Positions 24,571 through 33,200 of a stretch of DNA of 36,672 bases are shown piece by piece (position 1 is the first letter of the stretch; every line of letters begins with the position of its first letter). Below the pieces are notes generated by a model. It did not search any database. It saw nothing but the letters and a program-made list of their open reading frames with translations, and had not been told where the DNA came from. Origin of the DNA: an uncultured Bacilli bacterium (lineage in GTDB: Bacteria > Bacillota_I > Bacilli_A > RF39 > UBA660); NCBI GenBank assembly GCA_934149245.1, contig CAKPER010000012.1:1-36672 (forward strand). Direction: 5' to 3'. Both the position numbers and the translations under genes were made by a program.

Positions 24571-25116
24571 TTAAAAACAAACTCTAACAATTGTACCTGT
24601 TACTAAATTACTAACCTTATTAACGATTATTTCAGCATCTTCTTCCATACCTTTACCAATCCATTCTAAAACGATAGAAACAAAAGCATATTTATAAAAA
24701 TTAGCTATAAAAGCTTTATCTTGTTTAGTTAATTTTTTTTCTTTAACTTGTTTCTCTATTTCTGAATATATAATTGGATATACCATTTCATATAAATTCT
24801 TTCTTAATATTTCTAGAGAAACAGAGTGATAAATATTTTCAACGAAGACTTGTTCTTCTTTCATTATTTCAAAAATAGCCAAAAACTTATCTTCCCATTT
24901 TTCATATTCACCTTTACTATGTAAATTTTTATTAAATTCTTCAATACAAATCCATTCTACTAAATCTCTTATATCTTGAAAGTGATAGTAAAACGTTTGT
25001 CTGTTAATATCACTTCTTTTAGCTATATCATTTATGGTTATTTTATTAAATGATTTTTCTTTTAATAAATCTTTAAAAGTATATGCAATTGCTTTTTTTG
25101 TTGTTAAACTACTCAT
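24571..25116 (-). CDS. TetR-family regulator (DhaS-like)
   Basis: This 181-residue protein has an N-terminal helix-turn-helix, ITINDIAKRSDINRQTFYYHFQ, of the TetR type and a helical ligand or dimer domain with a DhaS-like layout (YHFQDIRDLVEWICIEEFN). It lies 74 bp downstream of the oleate hydratase gene on the same strand. Such pairing suggests that it controls hydratase expression in response to fatty acids, an inference from context. GGTGG precedes the ATG. An inverted repeat lies in the gap between the two genes. Confidence 0.85.
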   Translation of the reverse strand: MSSLTTKKAIAYTFKDLLKEKSFNKITINDIAKRSDINRQTFYYHFQDIRDLVEWICIEEFNKNLHSKGEYEKWEDKFLAIFEIMKEEQVFVENIYHSVSLEILRKNLYEMVYPIIYSEIEKQVKEKKLTKQDKAFIANFYKYAFVSIVLEWIGKGMEEDAEIIVNKVSNLVTGTIVRVCF

Positions 25117-25149
25117 ATTACCACCAAATAGTATTATACATTAAAAAAG

Positions 25150-25183
25150 ATATGAAATAAATACCATTGTAAATATTTCATAT
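25150..25183 (-). promoter_or_regulatory. inverted repeat between oleate hydratase and tetR genes
   Basis: ATATGAAATA (25150-25159) and TATTTCATAT (25174-25183) are perfectly complementary with a 14-nt centre containing a small TAC/GTA pair. On the minus strand a T run follows, so it can be the hydratase terminator. It also sits just upstream of a TATAAT for tetR (minus strand, near 25133) and could be a TetR operator. Confidence 0.45.
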
Positions 25184-25190
25184 TTTAATT

Positions 25191-26981
25191 TTATTTAAAT
25201 AACCCACTTTCTTTGAAAAGAATTTCTAAATCTGTATCTTTAATTTTCTTTTTAACAGCTTTTATGAGTTGCTTTTCTACAAAAGTCAGTGATATATCCT
25301 CAAGTAGTTTTTTATCAATAGCATAATAACATGCTTTTAATAGTTCTCTTACATCATATTTACTACCCCAAACTTCTGGAACAGCTCTATCAACATTTAA
25401 AAGAGTATATACTGCTTCCATACCAGTACGAATAGAATACTCTGTTGTAAATATTGTATCTCTTGGTGTTTCGGCAAATTGACCTAAAAAGGCAAAATTA
25501 ATAGCATCCTTTGGTACAACTAATGGTCTATCATTCTTTTCCCTTGGTTGGAAAAAAGCATTTATATATGGCATATAACAAGTAGTTGTATTACACTTAT
25601 CAGCATACTTTTCAATTTCATCTTTAGGAAATCCAATATGATATAACCATTCTTCACATACTTCTTTTCCAGTACATAATCTAATTGGTTTTTTCATAAA
25701 GTTTCCTTCTTTATTAGTGTTTAATGCATATACCCAAACTAATACAGTATTCTTATCTTGAGCTTTAAATTGTGGTTGTCTATTAATAGTCCATGATAAA
25801 TACCAATTTTTAACACTATCTTTAACAGTTACAATTCCACCTGTTGTAACTCTTCCCTTTCTAGGATCACGCTTACAAATATTCATAATATACTTTATAA
25901 TTCTCTCATCACTAACAGCAATAGTAGCACTCATCCAATTAGTTTTTTCAACATCACTACAAAACTTATCAGGATTACCAAACTCACCATCACTAGCTTG
26001 AATCGCAATATTTTTCCACATATTCCAAGATTCACCATAACCATTTTTTATAATTGATAAATCTGGGGCATTATTTTGATCACCATAACAAGAAGTATCA
26101 GTACAACAACCATTAGTAATAAATACCAAATCATCTTCTGTTAAAGAAATAATCTTTTCTTTCCCATTATTTTCATATATTATTTGTTTAGCAATCTTTT
26201 TACAACTTTGGTTTTCAATTATAACATTTTTTACATCAATTCCATAATTTATTTTTACACCATGCTCCTGCAAATAATTAACAAGGGGCAAAATCATAGA
26301 TTCATATTGATTATATTTTGTAAATCTAAGTGCTGAAAAATCTGGTAATCCATCTATATGATGAACATATCTACATAAATATCTCTTCATTTCTAATGCT
26401 GACGACCATTTTTGAAAAGCAAACATAGTCTGCCAATATAACCAAAAATTAGTTTCCCAAAACGATTCTGGTAAAACATCAGATATTTTTTTATTTTCCA
26501 ACTTTTCTTCTGGTGTAATAAATAGTTTAGATAAAGCCATTGCAGACTCTTTATCTAACTTAAATAATTTATCTGTATGTGCATCTTCTCCACAATTAAT
26601 AGTAGCTCTGCAAAGTGAATAATTAGGATCATGCTTATTTAACCAATAGTACTCATCAAGTACAGAAACATTCGAATCCTCTATTGATGGAACACTTCTA
26701 AACATATCCCACATACATTCAAAATGATTATCCATCTCACGACCACCACGCATATAAAATCCTTTCGTGACATCTTTTCTGCCATCACAAGAACCACCTG
26801 CTAAATCCAATTTTTCAAGTAAGTGTATATTTTCTCCCTTCATTTGAGCATCTCTTACTAAATAAAAAGCTGCTGAAAGACCTGCTAGTCCTGTTCCTAT
26901 TATATAGGCTCTTTTCTTATCAACACCAATTGGTTTTTCAGGTCTAGCAAAAGCTTCATATGTTCCAGCTCCATAATACAT
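25191..26981 (-). CDS. ohyA: oleate hydratase
   Basis: This FAD-dependent enzyme hydrates cis-9 unsaturated fatty acids (for example oleate to 10-hydroxystearate). Its family was first described as the 67-kDa myosin-cross-reactive antigen. The 596-residue length is normal. Visible are the dinucleotide fold IIGTGLAGLSAAFYL, EKLDLAGGSCDG, the active-site region GGREMDNHFECMWDMF, and the family blocks FQKWSSALEMKRYLCRYVHH and FAETPRDTIFTTEYSIRTG. Bacteria use it mainly to detoxify host or dietary unsaturated fatty acids, which fits a gut or mucosal habitat. AAGGAGG precedes the ATG and a TATAAT promoter lies upstream. Confidence 0.96.
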   Translation of the reverse strand: MYYGAGTYEAFARPEKPIGVDKKRAYIIGTGLAGLSAAFYLVRDAQMKGENIHLLEKLDLAGGSCDGRKDVTKGFYMRGGREMDNHFECMWDMFRSVPSIEDSNVSVLDEYYWLNKHDPNYSLCRATINCGEDAHTDKLFKLDKESAMALSKLFITPEEKLENKKISDVLPESFWETNFWLYWQTMFAFQKWSSALEMKRYLCRYVHHIDGLPDFSALRFTKYNQYESMILPLVNYLQEHGVKINYGIDVKNVIIENQSCKKIAKQIIYENNGKEKIISLTEDDLVFITNGCCTDTSCYGDQNNAPDLSIIKNGYGESWNMWKNIAIQASDGEFGNPDKFCSDVEKTNWMSATIAVSDERIIKYIMNICKRDPRKGRVTTGGIVTVKDSVKNWYLSWTINRQPQFKAQDKNTVLVWVYALNTNKEGNFMKKPIRLCTGKEVCEEWLYHIGFPKDEIEKYADKCNTTTCYMPYINAFFQPREKNDRPLVVPKDAINFAFLGQFAETPRDTIFTTEYSIRTGMEAVYTLLNVDRAVPEVWGSKYDVRELLKACYYAIDKKLLEDISLTFVEKQLIKAVKKKIKDTDLEILFKESGLFK

Positions 26982-27345
26982 ATCTTATCCCTCCTTATAA
27001 TTACTAGTAAATTATACTACTTTAAATATCAACAACAATAATCAATCCTTTTCTATTGTATTAACAATAATATTATTAACTAAATTTGACTAATTATTAA
27101 TACACAAGTAATATAAATGTATATTTTTTAGACAACTAGCTATATTTATAAAAAAAAATCAATCACTTTTTATGTTAATTTTATTAATATTATAGTTTTT
27201 AGAAGAATAATTAAAATTATATTTCGATATAGTCTTATTTTTTATTACTAAAAAGGAGCTAAGATGATTATATAATTATAAGTACTACCATCTAAAATTA
27301 CATTTTTAAAGTTATTATCTAAATTTAATAAAGCAATGTTATAGC
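26982..27345. other. AT-rich spacer upstream of oleate hydratase
   Basis: This holds the ohyA promoter (27012-27039) and, at its right end, a coding remnant in frame with an earlier version of the metallophosphoesterase (27248-27385). The part from about 27040 to 27247 is extremely AT-rich and I find no gene, RNA or clear repeat in it. Confidence 0.6.
27012..27039 (-). promoter_or_regulatory. promoter of oleate hydratase
   Basis: On the minus strand TTGTTG (27034-27039), a 16-nt spacer and TATAAT (27012-27017), about 30 nt ahead of the start codon. Confidence 0.55.
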
Positions 27346-27385
27346 TTATTTTGTATATATCTTTTTCTGAATAGTTGATTTATTA
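27248..27385 (-). pseudogene. out-of-frame C-terminal extension of the metallophosphoesterase
   Basis: Downstream of the metallophosphoesterase stop, the frame shifted by one nucleotide stays open for about 43 codons and ends at TAG (27248-27250). It encodes a plausible protein end (INYSEKDIYKISYN, then ALLNLDNNFKNVILDG and YIIILAPF). Restoring one A in the AAA run at 27377-27384 would join it directly to the residues DEVIDQNNK. This suggests either a recent frameshift or a sequencing error in that run. Confidence 0.45.
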
Positions 27386-28224
27386 TTTTGATCTATCACC
27401 TCATCAAACTTGCTACTATACATTTTATTATATAGATTTATATATTTTGTATTTTTAGTATCAATAGTATCATGCTCATTAATTATTTTGCTAAATTGAC
27501 TTAAAAATTCTCCAAAATAATCATAGCCATCATGTACGCTAAGTATGCAAAGATTTAACCAAATTTGGACTTTTGAATACATACTTGACGTCATTATATA
27601 ATTAACATATTCTGAAAATGTGTCTAAAGTACTTAATTTTACTTGTTCAATATTATACTTATTATCATTAATTTCTAATATACAATATTTGTAACAAGAA
27701 CCGTCCGCTGGCATTCCACATGAACCTGGATTTAGAAATATTTTTTTATTATACTTTTCCAAACTCTGAATATGTGTGTGTCCAAATAAACAGATATCAA
27801 ACTCATATTTTTGACATAATTGTTCATATACTTCATTATTTTTTAAAGAATTTGGGGTGAACTCATTTCCATGTATTAATAAAATTTTAAATTTTCCAAC
27901 TTTAATAATTTTGCTTCCATCTAATGAAGAAATATAATCTTTGTTTTTTGATGTTAAACTTTTTTCTGTTTCATTAATAGACCTGAATTGAATTAAGTTG
28001 TCATTATATTTTTCAATATTTTTAATATAACCTTCCCTATTTCCCTCAATTATAATATCACAATCTCTTTTTACTATTTCAATAATTTTATTGGGATTTG
28101 GTCCATCAGTTATACAATCTCCTAAACAGATTATTTTATCAATATTTCGATCTTGTAAATCTCTTATTACACTGTTATATGCTATTAAATTTCCATGTAT
28201 ATCACTAATTATTGCAATTCTCAT
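27346..28224 (-). CDS. metallophosphoesterase, YfcE-like with long C-terminus
   Basis: This calcineurin-like phosphoesterase binds two metals and has an N-terminal catalytic domain: Asp8-x-His10 (SDIHGN), GDCITDG with Asp36, GNRE at about 61-64, IHGNE and GHTHIQ. This core corresponds to YfcE/YvnB-type phosphodiesterases of about 170-240 residues. The remaining part (about 200-292) is an extension of unknown function rich in Tyr and Asn. The end is suspicious: a frameshift appears to have cut the original C-terminus by about 40 residues. AGGAGG precedes the ATG at 28224. The substrate is unknown. Confidence 0.85.
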   Translation of the reverse strand: MRIAIISDIHGNLIAYNSVIRDLQDRNIDKIICLGDCITDGPNPNKIIEIVKRDCDIIIEGNREGYIKNIEKYNDNLIQFRSINETEKSLTSKNKDYISSLDGSKIIKVGKFKILLIHGNEFTPNSLKNNEVYEQLCQKYEFDICLFGHTHIQSLEKYNKKIFLNPGSCGMPADGSCYKYCILEINDNKYNIEQVKLSTLDTFSEYVNYIMTSSMYSKVQIWLNLCILSVHDGYDYFGEFLSQFSKIINEHDTIDTKNTKYINLYNKMYSSKFDEVIDQNNKSTIQKKIYTK

Positions 28225-28302
28225 AAAATTCCTCCTTAAATAACTAAAATTTTTTTATTAACTTTAAACTATATTCCTATAAATTTAAATTGGTTAAAAT
28301 AG

Positions 28303-28806
28303 CTATTGATTGTCATAATACTTATATTCTTCTTCTAATTCATTATATTTTATCTTTTTAAAACATGGTAAGCAAGATTCATATCCACTATAATCATCAT
28401 ATACATTAGGATCATCTTTTTTATTAATCAACAATTCTAACTTACCATTTCTTCTCCGAAGAGGAAATATACAACAGGTTCTTGGTTTATATTTCCATTT
28501 ATTCTCATCATGTTTTATAGCTATTTCCTGTAATAAACAATTACCAGTATCTTCAATTTGAAATATACATCTAGTCTGTGAAAAATGTTTAGGGTAGTCT
28601 TTTCTATATCTTTTTAACTTAATTGATTTAGTTTTTTTTAATCCTCTAAAACTTTTCCAATTACTTATTTCAATATAATTAATATCTGCAAATTCTTGTG
28701 GATATTTCTTTATACATTCATTAATTCTTCTAATATCATCATCCTCTAAATAAACTCCATCATAGCAACAGATACCCCTACAATTAAATTTACTAAAACA
28801 ATCCAT
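28303..28806 (-). CDS. Cys-rich protein (YkgJ/DUF3109-like)
   Basis: This protein of about 167 residues has cysteines in a pattern typical of the zinc/iron-cluster YkgJ group: CFSKFNCRGICC near the N-terminus, TRCIFQ, GNCLLQEIAI, then PRTCCIFPL and SCLPCF near the end. Members bind a metal or Fe-S cluster and are otherwise uncharacterised. A TTG at 28824 is in frame, but the ATG at 28806 follows AAAGGA at a suitable distance and is preferred. It sits between the metallophosphoesterase and the HAD hydrolase. Confidence 0.75.
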   Translation of the reverse strand: MDCFSKFNCRGICCYDGVYLEDDDIRRINECIKKYPQEFADINYIEISNWKSFRGLKKTKSIKLKRYRKDYPKHFSQTRCIFQIEDTGNCLLQEIAIKHDENKWKYKPRTCCIFPLRRRNGKLELLINKKDDPNVYDDYSGYESCLPCFKKIKYNELEEEYKYYDNQ

Positions 28807-28881
28807 CTCAAACTTTCCTTTCAAATAAGTACAAAAAAATTATAATCATACTATAAAAATTTTATAGGTTTTATCAAGATG

Positions 28882-29466
28882 CTAAATATTATTTTCAATG
28901 TCTTGAATAGATTTAAATAGGAATGATTTTATACCACATTCTTTTGCTGCAATAACATTTTTCTCTTTATCATCAAAAAATACTGTTTCCTCTTTTTTTA
29001 AATTAAATCTATTAAAGAGCAAATTATAAATTTCATGATTTGGTTTCACTAGATTTTCTTGATATGAATATACTCCACCTTCAAATATATCTTCTAAATT
29101 AATAACATTCTTTATATAAAGAAAACTCTCTTCTGTTATATTAGTTAGCAAAAATAGTCTATACCTTCTTTTCTTTAAATCTTTTATATATTCAAAATTA
29201 TCTTTTAATAGTGGATATAATTTTTCTAAATTATCCTTTTCTAAAATATATTTTATATCTTCAAAACATTTTTCATTTTTTAGCGTATTTATATATTTTG
29301 AAACACTAATTTCACCTAACAAACATTTTTTAAAATTTTTACCATAAGAAATTTTATAAATATAATCACAGTTTTTATTTAATACTTTTTCTATATTATC
29401 TTTGCTATCATCAAATATTATTCCTCCAACATCTAATATGATATTTTTAAATTTGGCTTCTTTCAT
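28882..29466 (-). CDS. HAD-superfamily hydrolase
   Basis: This haloacid-dehalogenase fold protein has 194 residues. Motif I is IILDVGGIIF (nucleophile Asp12, with the DxGGV form of the YihX/epoxide-hydrolase-like subgroup). Motif II is LFLLTNIT with Thr at the expected position. The Lys in VKPNHEIYNLL is motif III, and VFFDDKEKNVIAAKECG is motif IV. Substrates of this subgroup are sugar phosphates, nucleotides or small phosphoesters. The ATG at 29466 has only a weak GAAGGG ribosome site at some distance, so the start is less certain than the fold. Confidence 0.8.
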   Translation of the reverse strand: MKEAKFKNIILDVGGIIFDDSKDNIEKVLNKNCDYIYKISYGKNFKKCLLGEISVSKYINTLKNEKCFEDIKYILEKDNLEKLYPLLKDNFEYIKDLKKRRYRLFLLTNITEESFLYIKNVINLEDIFEGGVYSYQENLVKPNHEIYNLLFNRFNLKKEETVFFDDKEKNVIAAKECGIKSFLFKSIQDIENNI

Positions 29467-29510
29467 ATGCTACTACTACTTCCCTTCTAATTATAATTAT
29501 ATATATTTTA

Positions 29511-29540
29511 ATTATATGCTATTGTTAAACTTAACAGCAA
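29511..29540 (-). promoter_or_regulatory. possible promoter of the HAD gene
   Basis: On the minus strand TTGCTG (29535-29540), an 18-nt spacer and TATAAT (29511-29516). A 12-bp palindrome, GTTAA-AC-TTAAC on the plus strand (29524-29535), lies between the boxes and could be an operator. Confidence 0.4.
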
Positions 29541-29560
29541 AACATATTCTTTTAATTTTA

Positions 29561-29710
29561 TTAAATATTAATATTACAATCTGCAATTTTTCTTTCTTTT
29601 GCATATTTACACAATAAATTTCTTTCACATATAACTAAACATCTTCCTTTATTCCATTCATTACTACCTTTAAACCAGTTATTTTTATCAGAATATCCAG
29701 AATATTTTTC
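29561..29710 (-). pseudogene. 49-codon coding remnant, Cys-rich
   Basis: This open stretch begins right after a TAA and has no start codon. It reads EKYSGYSDKNNWFKG, SNEWNKGRCLVICERNLL, CKYAKERKIADCNINI and ends at TAA. The composition (three Trp/Cys-containing segments and many charged residues) looks coding, unlike other frames of this spacer. It may be the 3' end of a lost gene. I cannot name the family. Confidence 0.4.
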
Positions 29711-29801
29711 TTAAATAAACATTATAGTTATAGACCATAAAATTAATTATACATAATATTAAAAATCTATTCTATTGTAGCATTTTAGTGATTAAAATAA
29801 A

Positions 29802-29836
29802 AGACTGTTAACAAAAATCAACTTTGTTAATAGTCT
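29802..29836 (-). terminator. terminator of the first cassette
   Basis: The minus strand has AGACT-A-TTAACAAA, loop GTTGATT, TTTGTTAA-C-AGTCT and then TTTTATTTT. The long stem makes it a strong terminator. The right-hand part is shared with the second cassette at 35180-35206. Confidence 0.85.
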
Positions 29837-29840
29837 AATT

Positions 29841-30206
29841 CTACATGTCAGAAAACTTTATTGTATCCGTAAATTTGAAACTATTTGGATAAATAATTGT
29901 TTTTTCTTTATATAAGCTTTCTTGTTTAATATCTATAATTCTTTCAATAGTTGGACTTGTATTAACAACAACTATACTAGACTTAACCTCTTTTATAAAT
30001 TTAGAAGCTGATTGTGCATCTTTTGTAAAAATAGAACATGCATATCTATTTCCAGTGCAATTGATTTGGGCAATTGCTTCATCAATATCATCAACTAATA
30101 TTGCATCATCCATATCAATACTTAAATCTTTTATTATATTTTCATTCATGTTTGTTTTATCTACGTTAAGTGCATTAGTAATTACTTTATTTATATTATC
30201 TTGCAC
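29841..30206 (-). pseudogene. internally deleted ProA-like gene of cassette 1
   Basis: This is a shortened relative of the gene at 35211-36218. It encodes 121 residues: the first 26 of the longer protein fused to its last 95. The middle 214 codons are missing in frame. The junction is an 11-bp sequence TTAAATCTTTT (30122-30132) that occurs at both ends of the corresponding segment in the longer copy. Nucleotide identity to the longer copy over the C-terminal 280 bp is about 98%. A start at GTG 30206 is preferred because AGAGGTG lies 6 nt upstream. An ATG at 30224 is also open. The product lacks most of the ALDH fold and is unlikely to act as an enzyme. Confidence 0.8.
30122..30132. repeat. 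deletion junction in the ProA-like gene
   Basis: TTAAATCTTTT occurs once here and twice in the intact copy (35492-35502 and 36134-36144, spaced 642 bp). This is the expected product of recombination or slippage between the two. Confidence 0.85.
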
Positions 30207-33200
30207 GACCAACACCTCTTTCATAATCAAGCTCTTCAGTTAAACCAACTGCTTTAGAATACATAGCAATTTGAGAATCATTTAATGAGGAGATATCAAT
30301 TTGTTTATTTTGTGCTATTTGTTCTAGGGCTAATCTTAATTGAATAGTCACTTTATCTTCAATATTCATTTGTTGTTGATTGTAATCAATAACTGTATTA
30401 TATAACAAATCGCCAATTTTTAGTTGATCACCATTTACATCATATATTATAGCGAAGTTAGGATGTAGAATAATTCTTGTTGTTTCGGGATTTAATTCAT
30501 AATTATGTGCCAATTGGGAAACAATATGCCCTTTATCATAATGTTCACTTAATTGTGTATCCAAATAAGTAGCATTTGGTTTTGTTATTAATTCTAATTT
30601 TTCTAAGCTTAATAAATTTTTTTCTTTAAATGAATTATCATCATATTCAATATATGAATCAGCATGAATAGGTAATGTTTTTCCATAATACTCTTTTCTA
30701 TCTTCTCTTTGTTCTAATATGTATTGAGTTGCAGAATCACTTGTATATAATTCTCTTGATAATTTTACTGGCTCTTTAAATGGTAATGGTCTTGCAATCT
30801 TCTTATCAGCAACAGAATTTTGCTTTATCGACTCTGCGATAATAGCGTTCCAACCAAGTCCAACAGTTACTTTACCTAATCTCAAGCCTTCATATTGTTC
30901 CTGAGTTATTTTTCCACCTTCTAATAGTTTCTTGTATTCAACATCATCTGCCTGTATTAAATCGTGTGCAGCTTGTTTATAGATTTGAAATATTTCATTA
31001 GTAAATCCAGGATGCTCCTCAACTGCCTTATCAAATGCTTTATTTGGTATTTCTATATTATCAAAACATAATACATTTTTATTTCTCCACACCCAACTTT
31101 GAGCAATTGCATTTCCTTCTTCATTTTTAATAACAAATACACGACCATTTTTATCAACCATACTATGTTCCATACAAACCTCACCATATTTGTTTAATTC
31201 TTGGCAACACTTCGTTAAAGTTCCTATTGCCATCGCCAATGGATCATCTAATCTTAATATTTCATAAGTATATCTTCCACTTGTCTTTTCTACTTTTGCT
31301 TCAATTCTAGGAATACTACTAAATGTTCTTTGCTTACCATAATTATATATTTGTTGTAATGTTTCAAAATCTTTTTGAGTATATCCGGCAATAGCAGATA
31401 TTTCTGCAACTTGTTCATTACCAACATTAACAGGAGCATATTTATTTGATTGAACATAACTTACTGCTAGTTCCAAAGTTAAGGTTCTATTACTATTTAC
31501 TGCTTTTATTTCAGAGAATTGTTTTTGAATACTTGAAACAAAACTAACATATTCTGGTTTTTTCATGATGTTATCCATATTAGCCAGCACGAATTCTCTA
31601 AAATCTACATCATATTTTAAACAAAATCTCCCAAATAATAAATCGGCTTTTTCTGGGGTTAAAATAGGTAATCCTCTAAATTTTCCTAAAATACCCCTAA
31701 TAATTTGTGAAGATTTAGGACAACTTTGTGAATTAATTATCAAAGAATATATTCCATCTTCGTTTTTCCTATAAAATTGAGCAAATATTGGTTTAGAAAA
31801 ATCAATATCTACTTTTTCTTTTTTCAATGTTTCAAATAAATTTACTAAAGTAGGTGCATCAATAAAATCTATGAAATTACTTTTCTTAGTATATTTAAGC
31901 ATTTTATTATATGCTTCTTCTTTTTCTTCAAGTGTCATATTTGGTGATACAATTTTTTTATCACCATTAGCATCTATAACTTTTTTGTTATGATAGAAAA
32001 CATCTCTTTGACTAATTTGATCTATTTTACGATCTACTCGATCTATGATATAGCCATTATCAGCGTCTATCTTTTTAGGTAAACTAGTTAATAAATCTTG
32101 TAATTTTTTAAAACCTCTTTGATCTTGATCAAAAACACCAAAAGAATAAGCAAGTTTTAACATAGCCTCTCTTGATTCTGGTATTTCCGCAAAATTTTTA
32201 ATTCTCATTAATTTACTCCAGAGTGATCCAGATATCAAGAATTTATCTGCTTCCTCAAGTTTAAAGTTCTGCATTACAACAAAATCTGGAATAAACTTTC
32301 CACCCGTTTTATCATACCATTTTTTCATCAATTCAACTTGGGATGAGCTTATCATTTTATGGACAGTTTCCCCTCTTTTAATTCCTAACTTAATTCCTTT
32401 TTCTTCACCAAATAATAATAAGTATTGTAACATTTCTTTCCTTTTAGCACTGGGATTAACTAATGAAGGAATTAAAGTTTTATCTTTTAAGAATAGTAAC
32501 CATTCTTTATGATGTTGCAACGTGTCAAATGTCATAAGATAGTGTCTATGGTCATGATTTTTATAAGCATAATTATAAAAATATTTTTTTAATTCTTCTG
32601 GAGCATTATCTTCTAAAAATAATTCTGGACAATTTTCTTTTAAGAAATTTGGAGCATTATCCAGACCATAAGGAATATTACATAATTTAATTTCTCTAAT
32701 AATAATACTTTCAATCTTCTTAGAAATTCCTTCAAAATCCACATCATCTTTACTAGAGTCAACATATTTCCCATGCCTTATTGCTATATCCTTATTTAGA
32801 TATTCTGCAATATCATCTATATATATTCCATATTTTACACATAATTGCAAAAATTTCTCATTGCCATATCTTGAAATATATTCATCTACAAAATTACAAT
32901 TTTCTGGCAACCACCACTCTGGCCCATCTTCTTCTCTAGGTACAGCTAATTTAAGATTTACATCTATCATACTTGACAAGTTTTTATCAACTAAATATTT
33001 TACATAATCTTTATGATTATATAAAAGCTTTGGTTTAAGTACATTTTTATAAAAAGCATTTTTTAATTCATACGGGGCATTTAGATCAATAAATATTTCC
33101 GGATGATTTTCTCTAAATTCGCCTTGAATCCAATCATAATTTGGAAAGTTATTATAACTATCAGGACGAAATATCCCTTTTTCTCTCATAACATCAAGAC

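Larger units (their letters stand above)
29467..29801. other. AT-rich spacer with promoter and coding fragment
   Basis: This holds the HAD gene's promoter (29511-29540) and a 49-codon open fragment without a start (29561-29710). I see nothing else between 29711 and 29801. It separates the HAD gene from the giant-protein cassettes. Confidence 0.5.

Noticed and set aside
27040..27247. Riboswitch or small RNA in the long spacer upstream of ohyA
   Set aside because: The stretch is nearly pure A/T with no stable stem, conserved-looking core or promoter-terminator pair.
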